Shown here in pieces: positions 11,830 through 23,110 of a DNA stretch of 64,000 nt. The translations under genes and the position numbers were made by a program. Below the pieces are notes generated by a model. The model ran no database searches. It had not been told where the DNA came from and worked only from the letters and a program-made list of their open reading frames with translations. This DNA is from Balaenoptera acutorostrata. Its lineage: Eukaryota; Chordata; Mammalia; Artiodactyla; Balaenopteridae. How positions within the stretch are numbered: position 1 is the stretch's first letter; each line of letters opens with the position of its first letter. Location of the stretch: positions 84,283,254-84,347,253 of the forward strand of contig NC_080068.1 of the NCBI RefSeq assembly GCF_949987535.1, given 5' to 3'.

Positions 11830-12330
11830 CTTTAATTTTCTGAGTTCCCTGTCTTGTTAACAATTTCTTCCTAAACCTTTGCATATACATATAATATTCT
11901 AAATTTTATTCTAAGACTGCTAATTGTTAATGGTTGGTGTTAATGTGATTTAATCCATTAATTTATCAAGAATTTAGTTTTAATGTACAGTGTAAAGAAT
12001 AGATCCAACTTTGTTTTTTTCAAGATTCATAATCACTTGTGCCAGCATAATTTTTTTAATGAAACTACATTTTCCACTGAATTAAAATAATCAACTTTGT
12101 CATCCATGTATATGTGGGTATATATTTGGGAGATTTCTATTCTATTGCATTAGTACATCTGTCAATTCTATAACAGTACTGCATAGTTTTATTGGCAGTT
12201 ACTTTATATTATATTTTAATATATGGTAAATCTGGTAGCTTTTGACTGGTCTATTTTCTAAAAATAATTTTAATGGCCATTCTGTAACCTTTGATTTACT
12301 TCTTGCATGAAAAATTAAGATGTTTTATCC
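11830..12330 (-). mobile_element. Old L1 fragment (ORF2 3' region)
   Basis: Read on the minus strand, the segment near 12120-12240 corresponds to the L1 ORF2 region that in better copies reads 'tggtactggcacaaaaacag...agatcaatggaac'. The 'gaatagatccaactttg' motif near 11998 also fits antisense old L1. It is heavily diverged, of an old L1M or HAL1 type. Confidence 0.65.
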
Positions 12331-12466
12331 AATTTTGATACGTTGGGATTTAACTGAAGTTACATTAACTAATAAACCTATAATACTAACAATTATACTA
12401 GAAATAGCTAAGGAAAGTAAATTGATGTTCTTCAGATAAGTTACAGCCCTTAATAAAAGTTACTTG

Positions 12467-12783
12467 GGGCTTCCCTGGTGGCGCAGTGGTTGAGAATCTG
12501 CCTGCCAATGCAGGGGACACGGGTACGAGCCCTGGTCTGGGAAGATCCCACATGCCGCGGAGCAACTAGGCCCATGAGCCACAATTACTGAGCCTGCGCA
12601 TCTGGAGCCTGTGCTCCGCAACAATAGAGGCCGCAATAGTGAGAGGCCCACGCACCGCGATGAAGAGTGGCCCCCGCTTGCCACAACTAGAGAAAGCCCT
12701 CGCACAGAAACGAAGACCCAACACAGCCATAAATAAATAAATAAATAAAATAAATAAACCCCCAAAAAAAGTTAAAAAAAAAA
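12467..12783 (+). mobile_element. CHR-2 type SINE
   Basis: Full-length copy with the A box region intact. The B box is GGTACGAGCCC, carrying one change (T to A), which should weaken pol III binding. The tail contains (AAAT)n and then A runs. A 12 bp TSD (AAAAGTTACTTG) lies at 12455-12466 and 12784-12795. Confidence 0.95.
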
Positions 12784-12795
12784 AAAAGTTACTTG

Positions 12796-15034
12796 AAGTT
12801 TGAAACAGCTAGGGCTTGATGTTAGTAATTCCAAATTAACCTCTCTTCTTCATTACCTTCTATAAATAAAAAAAATTTTTAAACTTACTATTATTGCAAC
12901 TAGGTTTTACTTTCTGGTAATAAGCATCTCCCAGTAAACACAAAGAAAATTTCCTTCATAGACAATATCTTAACGTATTCATAAAAAAGTGACCCCAAGT
13001 ATTACGTAGAAGTTTTAACATCTGGTATAATGAGGAAATGAACACTTCCAAACTTTTATCATCTCCTTCAACTCTAATTTTAGGTTCTAGGTACACACCT
13101 AATATACCCAAACATACTTTGTGGTATGAAGATAGAATTTTAAAAAAAGGAATGCGTATTTACCTTCCCCCTAATTAACTTACAATAAAAAGACATTGCA
13201 AATATGTGTAGAGAACTCTATGATAAATTGTAAAATAAGTTTCATTGAATTTCACATATTGAGATCATTTAAAAATTGTATCTTACATAACAGCATTATT
13301 GAAAACTGATAATAACATGTTTTGCATGTAAAGATTTACTTGACTTTTTCCTTACTATTTTTGGAGAATAATGATCTCATATGAGTAGCTGATAGACTTT
13401 CTTAACTTATATACCAGGAAACTAAGAGTAAACCTTTTACCTGTTTCCTGTTCTTTTCCTCAGACTTTTTTCCCCCCCAAGTTTATGGTGCCTCAAATTA
13501 TTTTCAGAAATAGATGAAAAGTTAGAAGTACATATACAGGTAAAACAAGTGAACAATTATCAAATGGCAGGATTACTAGGGAACCCTGTATTATTGCATT
13601 TGCTTCTGGTGCTGGCAAAACACATTAGATCAGGCGGACTTAACTGTGATTAAGAAAGGGTCTAAATACTTGGTAAGGAAACAGGTCTCTGGTTCTCTTA
13701 CAATTTCCTGTTGCTATTGGTAACCAATCAATGAGAGATTTAATTATTAAAAGGACCTAAAACTTGATCCAGTAGTTTAAAACAGGGTTCCTAGAAGTAA
13801 AATGTCCAAGCTCTTGCCCACAATTTTGATATGATTCCTCTCAAGGGGGTAAAATTACATGTTATTTAGCTTCATTGTCTTCGCCAACATCTAAGAAAAT
13901 ATCCAGATATTTTTCTCTAACTTCAAAACAGAGAAATACAACAGCTGATTATTCTGCCTTAATTTTTTTTATGTAACCAAATTGACTCTTTCATTAATCA
14001 ACTTTATCTGAAAGTTCCAGGTTTACTAGAATTTGTAGAAACCCAGAATATCCCTGCAAAAAAGTCTGCCCATACAGCCTTAATATTATTCATACTTTTC
14101 CAAAAGTTTAAATGTCTTTCAGTCAACTTGGTAATAAAGTTCTGAAATTTTTTTTAAGTTGAATTTATATAATCTTGAAGAAAAGAATGTTTGTGAAGAC
14201 CATATTCTTTTTCCAAAATTAAAGTCAGAAATGTACTACTCAAAGTTATCTGATGTGAGAAAAATTGAACTCAAAGTGCCTTAAAAGATATGCAGTGTAA
14301 GATTATATGAATTTTTCTATATTTCTCTGTGTCAAATAATACTGAATAAACATATTTATTCTGACCTATCTAGCCAAGTGAGTTCCACCAAATCAATATG
14401 CTGGTGGTAATCCCTAAGTTTCCAAAGATTTCTCAGAACATCTGGGAGAGTTGAAAACATGTATATGCTATTTCAATTTCTGTACATCCTGGATTAATAT
14501 CTAAATCTGGGAATTGGTAACTGCCTAATCTTCACATTTAATTGTGCAAAATCTTTAATGATTAGGGCTTAACACACCAATTAACAACAGTTTCCCTGAA
14601 AATACAAAAGGAAGACAAAATGAAGAACATTTCCAAAACTCTAAGACCAATGTCCTTTCTTTTCAGAATCCATTTTAATAAAATAATGAATGAATTCAAT
14701 GTACCTCTACTACTTTTCCTCTTCCTAGAGAAAGAATCCTTCATGTGAATTCAAAGCCCAGTTACCATAAATGCTTGATTATTTCAATACCATCTATTCC
14801 ATGATTAAAGTCGTAAGATAAAATGCCATTAGGATTGATAGCACTTTGAAATAAATTCACTTGAAGGCACTATCAAATATTTTCTGAAAATCAAATGGGT
14901 GGAATAGAATTCAAGAAAACTGGAGACTGAGTATTTCACTCTTGAAATGTAGAGATATGGGCAAAGAAAGAGGAGATAATTGCTGCTGGCCTCAATTTAC
15001 TGATAGTTTAGACTTTTACCTAGACTTAGTTTCC
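12796..15034. other. Unassigned AT-rich sequence
   Basis: No recognisable gene or repeat. The last bases, about 15023-15034 (GACTTAGTTTCC), resemble the end of an MLT1-type LTR in reverse, which would match the LTR remnant on the far side of the L1. Confidence 0.45.
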
Positions 15035-15052
15035 TTTTTTTTTTTTTTTTTT

Positions 15053-15253
15053 GGTTTGTTTTTTTATACTGCAGGTTCTTATTAGGCATCAGTTTTATAC
15101 ACATCAGTGTATACATGTCAATCCCAATCGCCCAATTCAGCACACCACCATCCCCACCTCACCGCAGTTTTCCCCCCTTGGTGTCCATATGTCCATTCTC
15201 TACATCTGTGTCTCAACTTCTGCCCTGCAAACTGGCTCATCTGTACCATTTTT
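15053..15253 (-). other. L1 3'UTR (short form)
   Basis: About 200 bp between the ORF2 stop and the A tail. It ends, on the minus strand, in AAGAACCTGCAGTATAAAAA. The L1s at 27700 and 1146 keep a longer 3'UTR that continues past the equivalent point (CTACTGTATAGCACAGGG), so this subfamily has lost that distal part. The copy at 34076-39775 ends the same way. Confidence 0.8.
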
Positions 15254-18200
15254 CTAGGTTCCACATACATGCATTAATATACGATATTTGTTTTTCTCTT
15301 TCTGACTTACTTCACTCTGTATGACAGTCTCTAGATCCATCCACGTCTCAACAAATGACTCAATTTCGTTCCTTTTTATGGCTGAGTAATATTCCATTGT
15401 ATATATGTACCACAACTTCTTTATCCATTCGTCTGTTGATGGGCATTTAGGTTGCTTCCATGACCTGGCTATTGTAAATAGTGCTGCAATGAACATTCGG
15501 GTGCATGTGTCCTTTTGAATTACGGTTTTCTCTGGGTATATGCCCAGTAGTGGGATTGCTGGGTCATATGGTAATTCTATTTTTAGTTTTTTAAGGAACC
15601 TCCATATTGTTCTCCATAGTGGCCGTATCAATTTACATTCCCACCAACAGTGCAAGAGGGTTCCCTTTTTTCCACACCCTCTCCAGCATTTGTTGTTTGT
15701 AGATTTTCTGATGATGCCCATTCTAACAGGAGTGAGGTGATACCTCATTGTAGTTTTGATTTGCATTTCTCTAATAATTAGTGATGTTGAGCATCTTTTC
15801 ATGTGCTTCATGGCCGTCTGTATGTCTTCTTTGGAGAAATGTCTATTTAGGTCTTCTGCCCATTTTTGGATTGGGGTGTTTGTTTCTTTGATATTGAGCT
15901 GAATGAGCTGTTTATATATTTTGGAGATTAATCCTTTGTCAGTTGATTCATTTGCAAATATTTTCTCCCATTCTGAGGGTTGTCTTTTTGTCTTGTTTAT
16001 GGTTTCCTTTGCTGTGCAAAAGCTTTGAAGTTTCATTAGGTCCCACTTGTTTATTTTTGTTTTTATTTCCATTACTCTAGGAGGTGGATCAAAAAAGATC
16101 TTGCTGTGATTTATGTCAAAGAGTGTTCTTCCTATGTTTTCCTCTAAGAGTTTTATAGTGTCCAGTCTTATATTTAGGTCTCTAATCCATTTTGAGTTTA
16201 TTTTTGTGTATGGTGTTAGGGAGTATTCTAATTTCATTCTTTTACATGTAGCTGTCCAGTTTTCCCAGCACCACTTATTGAAGAGACTGTCTTTTCTCCA
16301 TTGTATATCTTTGCCTCCTTTGTCATAGATTAGTTGACCATAGGTGCGTGGGTTAATCTCTGGGCTTTCTATCTTGTTCCATTGATCTATGTTTCTGTTT
16401 TTGTGCCAGTACCATATTGTCTTGATTACTGTAGCTTTGTAGTATAGTCTGAAGTCAGGGAGTCTGATTCCTCCAGCTCCATTTTTTTGCCTCAAGACTG
16501 CTTTGGCTATTCGGGGTCTTTTGTGTCTCCATACAAATTTTAAGATGATTTGTTCTAGCTCCGTAAAAAATGCCATTGGTAATTTGATAGGGATTGCATT
16601 GAATCTGGAGATTGCTTTGGGTAGTATACTCATTTTCACAATGTTGATTCTTCCAATCCAAGAACATGGTATATCTCTCCATCTCTTTGTATCACCTTTA
16701 ATTTCTTTCATCAGTGTCTTATAGTTTTCTGCATACAGGTCTTTTGTCTCCCTAGGTAGGTTTATTCCTAGGTATTTTATTCTTTTTGTTGCAATGGTAA
16801 ATGGGAGTGTTTCCATAATTTCTCTTTCAGATTTTTCATCATTAGTGTATAGGAATGCAAGAGATTTCTGTGCATTAATTTTGTAACCTGCCACTTTACC
16901 ATATTCATTAATTAGCTCTAGCAGTTTTCTGGTGGCAGTTTTAGGATTCTCTATGTATAGTATCATGTCATCCGCAAACAGTGACAGTTTTACTTCTTCT
17001 TTTCCAATTTGTATTCCTTTTATTTCTTTTTCTTCTCTGATTGCCGTGGCTAGGACTTCCAGAACTATGTTGATATTATAGTGGTGAGAGTGGACATCCT
17101 TGTCTCGTTCCTGATCTTAGAGGAAATGCTTTCAGTTTTTCACCATTGAGAATGATGTTTGCTGTGGGTTTGTCATATATGGCCTTTATTATGTTGACGT
17201 AGGTTCCCTCTATGCCCACTTTCTGGAGAGTTTTTATCAGAAATGGGTGTTGAATTTTGTCAAAAGCTTTTTCTGCATCTATTGAGATGATCATATGGTT
17301 TTTATTCTTCAATTTGTTAATATGGTGTATCACATTGATTGATTTGCGTATATTGAAGAATCCTTGCATCCCTGGGATAAATCCCACTTGATCGTGGTGT
17401 ATGATCCTTTTAATGTGTTGTTGGATTCTGTTTGCTAGTATTTTGTTGAGGATTTTTGCATCTATATTCATCAGTGATATTGGTCTGTAATTTTCTTTTT
17501 TTGTAGTGTCTTTGTCTGGTTTTGGTATCAGGGTGATGGTGGCCTCATAGAATGAGTTTGGGAGAGTTCCTTCCTCTGCAATTTTTTGGAAGAGTTTGAG
17601 AAGGATGGGTGTTAGCTCTTCTCTAAATGTTTGATAGAATTCACCTGTGAAGCCATCTGGTCCTGGACTTTTGTTTGTTGGAAGATTTTTAATCACAGTT
17701 TCAATTTCATTACTTGTGATTGGTCTGTTCATATTTTCTGTTTCTTCCTGATTCAGTCTTGGAAGGTTATACCTTTCTAAGAATTTGTCCATTTCTTCCA
17801 GGTTGTCCATTTTATTGGCATAAAGTTGCTTGTAGTAGTCTCTTAGGATGTTTTGTATTTCTGCGGTGTCTGTTGTAACTTCTCCTTTTTCGTTTCTGAT
17901 TTTATTGATTTGAGTCCTCTCCCTCTTTTTCTTGATGAGTCTGGCTAATGGCTTATCAATTTTGTTTATCTTCTCAAAGAACCAACTTTTAGTTTTATTG
18001 ATCTTTGCTATTGTTTTCTTTGTTTCTATTTCATTTATTTCTGCTCTGATCTTTATGATTTCTTTCCTTCTGCTAACTTTGGGTTTTGTTTGCTCTTCTT
18101 TCTCTAGTTTCTTTAGGTGTAAGGTTAGATTGTTTACTTGAGATTTTTCTTGTTTCTTTAGGTAGGCTTGTATAGCTATAAACTTCCCTCTTAGAACCGC

Positions 18201-19073
18201 TTTTGCTGCATCCCATAGGTTTTGGGTCGTCGTGTTTTCATTGTCATTTGTCTCTAGGTATTTTTTTATTTCCTGTTTGATTTCTTCAGTGATCTCTTGG
18301 TTATTTAGTAACGTATTGTTTAGCCTCCATGTGTTTGTCTTTTTTACGTTTTTTTCCCTGTAATTCATTTCTAATCTCATAGCGTTGTGGTCAGAAAAGA
18401 TGCTTGATATGATTTCAATTTTCTTAAATTTACTGAGGCTTGATTTGTGACCCAAGATGTGATCTATCCTGGAGAATGTTCCGTGCGCACTTGAGAAGAA
18501 CGTGTAATCTGCCGTTTTTGGATGGAATGTCCTATAAATATCAATTAAATCTATCTGGTCTATTGTGTCATTTAAAGCTTCTGTTTCCTTATTTATTTTC
18601 ATTTTGGATGATCTGTCCATTGGTGTAAGTGAGGTGTTAAAGTCCCCCACTATTACTGTGTTACTGTCGATTTCCTCTTTTATAGCTGTTAGCAGATGCC
18701 TTATGTATTGAGGTGCTCCTATGTTGGGTGCATATATATTTATAATTGTTATATCTTCTTCTTGGATTGATCCCTGGATCATTATGTAGTGTCCTTCCTT
18801 GTCTCTTGTAACATTCTTTATTTTAAAGTCTATTTTATCTGATATGAGTATAGCTACTCCAGTTTTCTTTTGATTTCCATTTGCATGGAATATCTTTTTT
18901 CATCCCCTCACTTTCAGTCTGTATGTGTCCCTAGGTCTGAAGTGGGTCTCTTGTAGACAGCATATATATGGGTCTTGTTTTTGTATCCATTCAGCCAGTC
19001 TATGTCTTTTGGTTGGGGCATTTAATCCATTCACATTTAAGGTAATTATCAATATGTATGTTCCTATGACCAT
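15254..19073 (-). pseudogene. L1 ORF2 (endonuclease / reverse transcriptase), two lesions
   Basis: The frame starts at ATG 19071-19073 and would encode about 1272 residues, the usual size of L1 ORF2p. Seen in order: N-terminal endonuclease with NVNGLN, QETH (residues 41-44, plus-strand 18942-18953), GDFNTS and SDHN (near 18382-18396); the reverse transcriptase with [14 protein letters not shown] and the catalytic FADD (residues about 699-702, at 16967-16978); and a C-terminal Cys/His motif of the form C-x3-C-x7-H-x4-C. L1 ORF2p nicks target DNA and reverse-transcribes RNA from the nick. Lesions: codon 58 is TGA in place of the Trp seen in the L1 at 34076 (18900-18902), and one extra base near 17073-17080 gives an immediate TAA (17076-17078) between QGCPLS and FADD. 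All key catalytic residues outside these points look intact. No active protein is expected from this copy. Confidence 0.95.
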
Positions 19074-19131
19074 TTTCTTAATTGTTTTGGGTTTGTTTTT
19101 GTAGGTCCTTTTCTTCTCTTGTGTTTCCCAC

Positions 19132-20037
19132 TTAGAGAAGTTCCTTTAGCATTTGTTGTAGAGCTGGTTCGGTGGTGCTGAATTCTCTTAGCTTTTGCTT
19201 GTCTGTAAAGCTTTTGATTTCTCCATCGAATCTGAATGAGATCCTTGCCAGGTAGAGTAATCTTGGTTGTAGGTTCTTCCCTTTCATCACTTTAAGTATA
19301 TCATGCCACTCCCTTCTGGCTTGCAGAGTTTCTGCTGAGAAATCAGCTGTTAACCTTATGGGGGTTCCCTTGTATGTTATTTGTCGTTTTTCCCTTGCTG
19401 CTTTCAGTAATTTTTCTTTGTCTTTAATTTTTGCCACTTTGATTACTATGTGTCTCGGCGTGTTTCTCCTTGGGTTTATTCTGTATGGGACTCTCTGTGC
19501 TTCCTGGACTTGGGTGGCTATTTCCTTTCCCATGTTAGGGAAGTTTTCGACTATAATCTCTTCAAATATTTTCTCTGGTCCTTTCTCTCTCTCTTCTCCT
19601 TCTGGGACCCCTATAATGCGAATGTTGTTGCGTTTAATGTTGTCCCAGAGGTCTCGTAGGCTGTCTTCATTTCTTTTCATTCTTTTTTCTTTAGTCTGTT
19701 CTGCAGCAGTGAATTCCACCATTCTGTCTTCCAGGTCACTTATCCGTTCTTCTGCCTCAGTTATTCTGCTATTGATTCCTTCTAGTGTAGTTTTCATTTC
19801 AGTTATTGTATTGGTCATCTCTGTTTGTTTGTTCTTTAATTCTTCTAGGTCTTTGTTAATCATTTCTTGCATCTTCTCAATCTTTGCCTCCATTCTTATT
19901 CCGAGGTCCTGGATCATCTTCACTATCATTATTCTGAATTCTTTTTCTGGAAGGTTGCCTATCTCCACTTTATTGAGTTGTTTTTCTGGGGTTTTTTCTT
20001 GTTCCTTCATCTGGTACATAGCCCTCTGCCTTTTCAT
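19132..20037 (-). CDS. L1 ORF1 protein (ORF1p), intact 301 aa frame
   Basis: A complete frame from ATG to stop with no lesion. ORF1p is the RNA-binding nucleic-acid chaperone of L1; it forms trimers and coats L1 RNA in the cytoplasmic particle. About residues 35-130 are rich in Glu, Lys, Ile and Leu in a heptad-like pattern (NKDLEELKNKQTEM, RITEAEERISDLEDRM), the coiled-coil trimerisation region. The RRM-like core follows (NIRIIGVPEGEE near residue 137, with FPNMGKEI after it), then the C-terminal domain (RHIVIKVAKIKDKEKLL, PIRLTADFSAETLQARREW). The length is shorter than the 338 aa of human ORF1p, mainly in the N-terminal half. The start was chosen because the L1 at 34127 begins at the same ATG (MKRQRAMY). 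ORF2 starts 58 bp after its stop. Expression would depend on the L1 5'UTR promoter, and I cannot tell if it is transcribed. Confidence 0.93.
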   Translation of the reverse strand: MKRQRAMYQMKEQEKTPEKQLNKVEIGNLPEKEFRIMIVKMIQDLGIRMEAKIEKMQEMINKDLEELKNKQTEMTNTITEMKTTLEGINSRITEAEERISDLEDRMVEFTAAEQTKEKRMKRNEDSLRDLWDNIKRNNIRIIGVPEGEEREKGPEKIFEEIIVENFPNMGKEIATQVQEAQRVPYRINPRRNTPRHIVIKVAKIKDKEKLLKAAREKRQITYKGTPIRLTADFSAETLQARREWHDILKVMKGKNLQPRLLYLARISFRFDGEIKSFTDKQKLREFSTTEPALQQMLKELL

Positions 20038-21003
20038 CTTCTCTGTCTTTCTGTAACTGTGGTTTTTGGACCACAGGCTGCAGGATGGTAGTTTTTCTTG
20101 CTTCTGTTGTCTGCCCTCTGGTGGTTGAGGCTATCTAAGAGGCTTGATGGGAGGCTCTGGTGGTGGGTAGAGCTGACTGTTGCTGTGGCGGTCAGAGCTC
20201 AGTAAAACCTTAATCCACTTGACTGTTGATGGGTGGGGCTGGGTTCCCTCCCTGTTGCTGTGGCGGTCAGAGCTCAGTAAAACCTTAATCCACTTGACTG
20301 TTGATGGGTGGGGCTGGGTTCCGTCCCTGTTGGTTGTTTTGCCTGAGGCAACCCAACACTGGAGCCTACCCGTGCTCTTTGGTGGGGTTAATGGCAGACT
20401 CTGGGAGGGCTCACGCCAAGGAGAACTTCCCAGGACCTCTGCTGCCAGTGTCCTTATCCCCACGGTGAAACAGAGCCACCACTTGCCTCGGCAGGAGACC
20501 CCCCAACACCAGCAGGTACGTCTGGTTCAGTCTCCCCCAGGGTCACTGCTCCTTCCCCTGGGTCCCGATGCACACATTACTTTGTGTGTGCCCTCCAAGA
20601 GTGGGGTCTCTGTTTCCCCCAGTCCTGTCACAGTCCTGCAATCAATTCCCACTAGACTTCAAAGTCTGATTCTCTAGGAATTCCTCCTCCCGTTGCCGGA
20701 CCCCCAGGTTGGGAAGCCTGACGTGGGGCTCAGAACCTTCACTCCAGTGGGTGGACTTCTGTGGTATAAGTGTTCGCCAGTCTGTGAGTCACCCACCCAG
20801 CAGTTATGGGATTTGATTTTACTCTGATTGCGCCCCTCCTACCGTCTCACTGTGGCTTCTCCTCTGTCCTTGGACATGGGGTATCCTCCTTGGTGAAGTC
20901 CAGGGTCTTCCTGTCAATGATTGTCCAGCAGCCAGTTGTGATTCTGGAGCTCTCGCAAGAGGGAGTGAGTGCACGTCCTTCTACTCCGCCATCTTGGTTA
21001 ATC
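20038..21003 (-). promoter_or_regulatory. L1 5'UTR with internal promoter
   Basis: About 965 bp of GC-richer sequence upstream of ORF1. At its 5' edge AAGATGGCGG (plus-strand complement at 20986-20995) matches the YY1-binding motif known to position transcription starts in human L1; its role here is inferred. It contains a 75 bp tandem duplication at 20177-20326. Open frames through this region on the plus strand are short and unlike known proteins. Confidence 0.85.
20177..20326. repeat. Two 75 bp direct repeats in the L1 5'UTR
   Basis: Units 20177-20251 and 20252-20326 follow each other without a gap and differ at a single base near their ends (CCCTCC against CCGTCC). The unit begins CTGTTGCTGTGGCGGTCAG. 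Near identity suggests a recent duplication, either in this copy or in its source L1. It lies roughly 140-290 bp upstream of the ORF1 start. Confidence 0.95.
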
Positions 21004-21235
21004 TCCTCCATTCTGGAGGCTAGAAGTCTAAGATTAAGATGTCATCTGGTCCCTGTTCCTTCTGAAGGCAAAAAAGGGATCTGATTCAGGCCTCTCTCCT
21101 ACGTTCTGGTAGTTGCTTGGCTTGTGGAAGCATAAGTGCAAACTTCACATGGCATTCTCCCTGTGTGCATCAGTTTCCTTCTTTTTGACATTTGTGCATT
21201 AATGTCTCTGTGTGGTGTCCTATAGATGGAAGATT
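21004..21235 (-). mobile_element. MLT1-type LTR fragment (MaLR)
   Basis: Read on the minus strand this is the 3' half of an MLT1-type LTR: it has CTTCACATGG-like and GGAGAGAGGCCTG segments, then TTCTAGCCTCCAGAAT. It is homologous to 57840-57975, part of the complete LTR near 57612-58046. The L1 at 15035-21003 abuts it. It is an old, non-coding retroviral-like LTR piece. Confidence 0.75.
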
Positions 21236-22394
21236 TTTATGTACATATGTATATGATTACGGAAAAAGTCTGGAAGGAACTCAGAAATAAAGAAAGGATC
21301 TACTTCATTCCATCCCTGTTACACATTTCTGTGAAATAATCAACACACGATGTGAGAATCATTAACAGACATATACCACCAGTGCAAATAGAAAATGTTC
21401 TAATGCATCCATTCATTTATTCAGTCAATCTGTTGCTCAACAAATACACGTTTTGTATCTCTTCTGTATAGGAACTAGAGACAGAATGGTGAGTTAAAAC
21501 AACATTTCTTGTTTTTGTAGAATTTAATGGAGGAGGTAATTATAATAAAGCAGCCATATGCATACTGTAGATTTATAATTCCAATCTGTAATCATTGCTA
21601 CAAAGAGAAAGTACAGAATGAAAGAGTTTATCAATGTGCCTGACTTAGGCCAGGGGGCGGTGGACAAGAGAAGCTTACCTAGATAACTGACGTTTCAGCT
21701 GACATTTGAAAGATTAGCAGTTATTTCTCTCATCTCTAAAATAGGTAAGAGCTGAACATGCAGAGAATTAATGCCAGGATTTCTTTTCAGAATCAGGGGA
21801 GATTCAGATTAATTTATTTCATTGCAACATAGGAAAGCTATGGCTGGTGCACTGTATCCATGCTGGGTTAATTTCTTTGGGCAGGCTGCCACAAGCCCAT
21901 TAGAGAGGATTTGTCTTTCCTTCTTTCCTTTGCTTTTTCTTTGCTTGTATGTTTTGTTCTCCCTGTAGCCAACTTCCTAAGACTTTCACCTAATCTCCAG
22001 CTTCGACTATTATCCTCATATGGTTGATTCTTAAACCTATTGTTTCAGCCCAAACTAATCTCAGTGATTTCAGCCTTAAATGTACAACTTCCTAATGGAT
22101 GTTTTTACTTGGATATCCTAATCTTTCCTTACATATAATATATCTGATGAAAGCTTCTCATTTCTCCCTCCTTCCTTATTCCCTATGGTTGTCTGAACCT
22201 GGAAAATTTAGGATAACATTGGTCCTTCTCATAATCACTCACTCATTTATTCATTCTCTTCCCCACTTCTCTTTATATGTAATGTGTATGTGTGTGTGTG
22301 TACGTATCTAGGTGTGTCAGTTCTTTGACTTTTCTTTATGATTTTCTATGTATTCCACCTCAATCAATATAATACAAATTTGTTTTTTGTTTTT
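21236..22394. other. Mostly unassigned; possible L2-like piece
   Basis: The segment from about 21408 to 21740 (CATTCATTTATTCAGTC..., GGAACTAGAGACAGAATGG, later CTGACATTTGAAAG) resembles a widespread ancient mammalian LINE tail read in reverse. I am not certain of the family. The rest shows no gene. Confidence 0.4.
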
Positions 22395-23110
22395 TTGTTT
22401 GTTTTGGATTGACTTTTACATAAATGGAATCATACCAAATATATTCATTTAATATTTATCCAATATGTTGAGTGTAGCTCTAATTCTTTCATTTTCTTTG
22501 TAGTATAGAATTGTATGAATATACTACAACCATTTTATCCATTTTAAAATTGTTGGACCTTTGAGTTACTTCCAGTTTATGGCTATCACAAAGAACTGCA
22601 AAGGTTAGTTCTGTAAATGTCTCTTGGGGTTCATATAATGGAAATGTCCTTATCTCTGCAGTCCAAAGTGGTAGCTACTAGTCATACATGGCAAAATAGC
22701 ATTTGAAATGTGGTTAGTGTAACTGAGGAATTAAATTTTTTAGCTTGGTTTTATTTAAATTTGAATTTAAACCACCACATGTAGCTACTCGCTACTGTAT
22801 TGGACAGTGCAAGTCTATGGCAAATACCTAGAAGTAAAATTTCTGGGTCATATGGTATGTTCATCTTCAAATATTCTAGATAATGTCACACAATTTTCCA
22901 AAATGGCTGCAAAAATTTCCACAATAATGTAAGGAAATTCCTATTAATTATCATCTTTGCCAGCACTGGGCACTGTCAGACTTTTACATTTTTCTCAATA
23001 CGATCAGTGTAAAATGCTATTTTATTTCAATTTTTTTTTTTGCATCTTGCTGATTATTAATGAATTGAATATCTTTTCATATGTTATTAATTGTCTTAAA
23101 TGTATGTGCT
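22395..23110 (-). mobile_element. Old L1 fragment (3' region), split by a DNA element
   Basis: In reverse it matches the L1 ORF2 C-terminal/3'UTR region: 'agtatagaattgtatgaatatactacaac', 'ggacctttgagttacttcc', and, after an interruption, 'tacctagaagtaaaatttctgggtcatatgg' and 'ttgccagcactgg'. These correspond to parts of the younger copy at 15350-15850. High divergence places it as an old L1M-type element. Confidence 0.75.
22660..22806. mobile_element. Small palindromic DNA transposon remnant
   Basis: A sequence of about 150 bp whose ends are inverted copies of one another: TGGTAGCTACTAGTCATACATGG at the left and CCACATGTAGCTACTCGCTACTGTA at the right, the latter in complement. The AT-rich centre is also partly palindromic. 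It interrupts the antisense L1. This is the layout of a non-autonomous hAT-type MITE; I do not name the family. Confidence 0.6.

Larger units (their letters stand above)
15035..21003 (-). mobile_element. Near full-length L1 LINE (about 6 kb)
   Basis: On the minus strand the order is 5'UTR (21003-20038), ORF1 (20037-19132), a 58 bp spacer, ORF2 (19073-15254), a short 3'UTR and an A tail (T run at 15035-15052). The first bases carry AAGATGGCGG, as at the 5' end of many mammalian L1s. This is the best-preserved element of the window: ORF1 is open and ORF2 has two lesions. It is probably a recent member of the cetacean L1 lineage. No clean TSD is visible; it seems to have landed in an MLT1-type LTR. 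Confidence 0.95.

Noticed and set aside
19358..20056. A 232-codon hydrophobic plus-strand frame
   Set aside because: It is the antisense shadow of L1 ORF1; the same shadow occurs on the minus strand at 34107-34724.
20180..20677. A 165-codon plus-strand frame with an internal 25-residue repeat
   Set aside because: It lies antisense in the L1 5'UTR and the peptide repeat is only the 75 bp DNA duplication read in frame.
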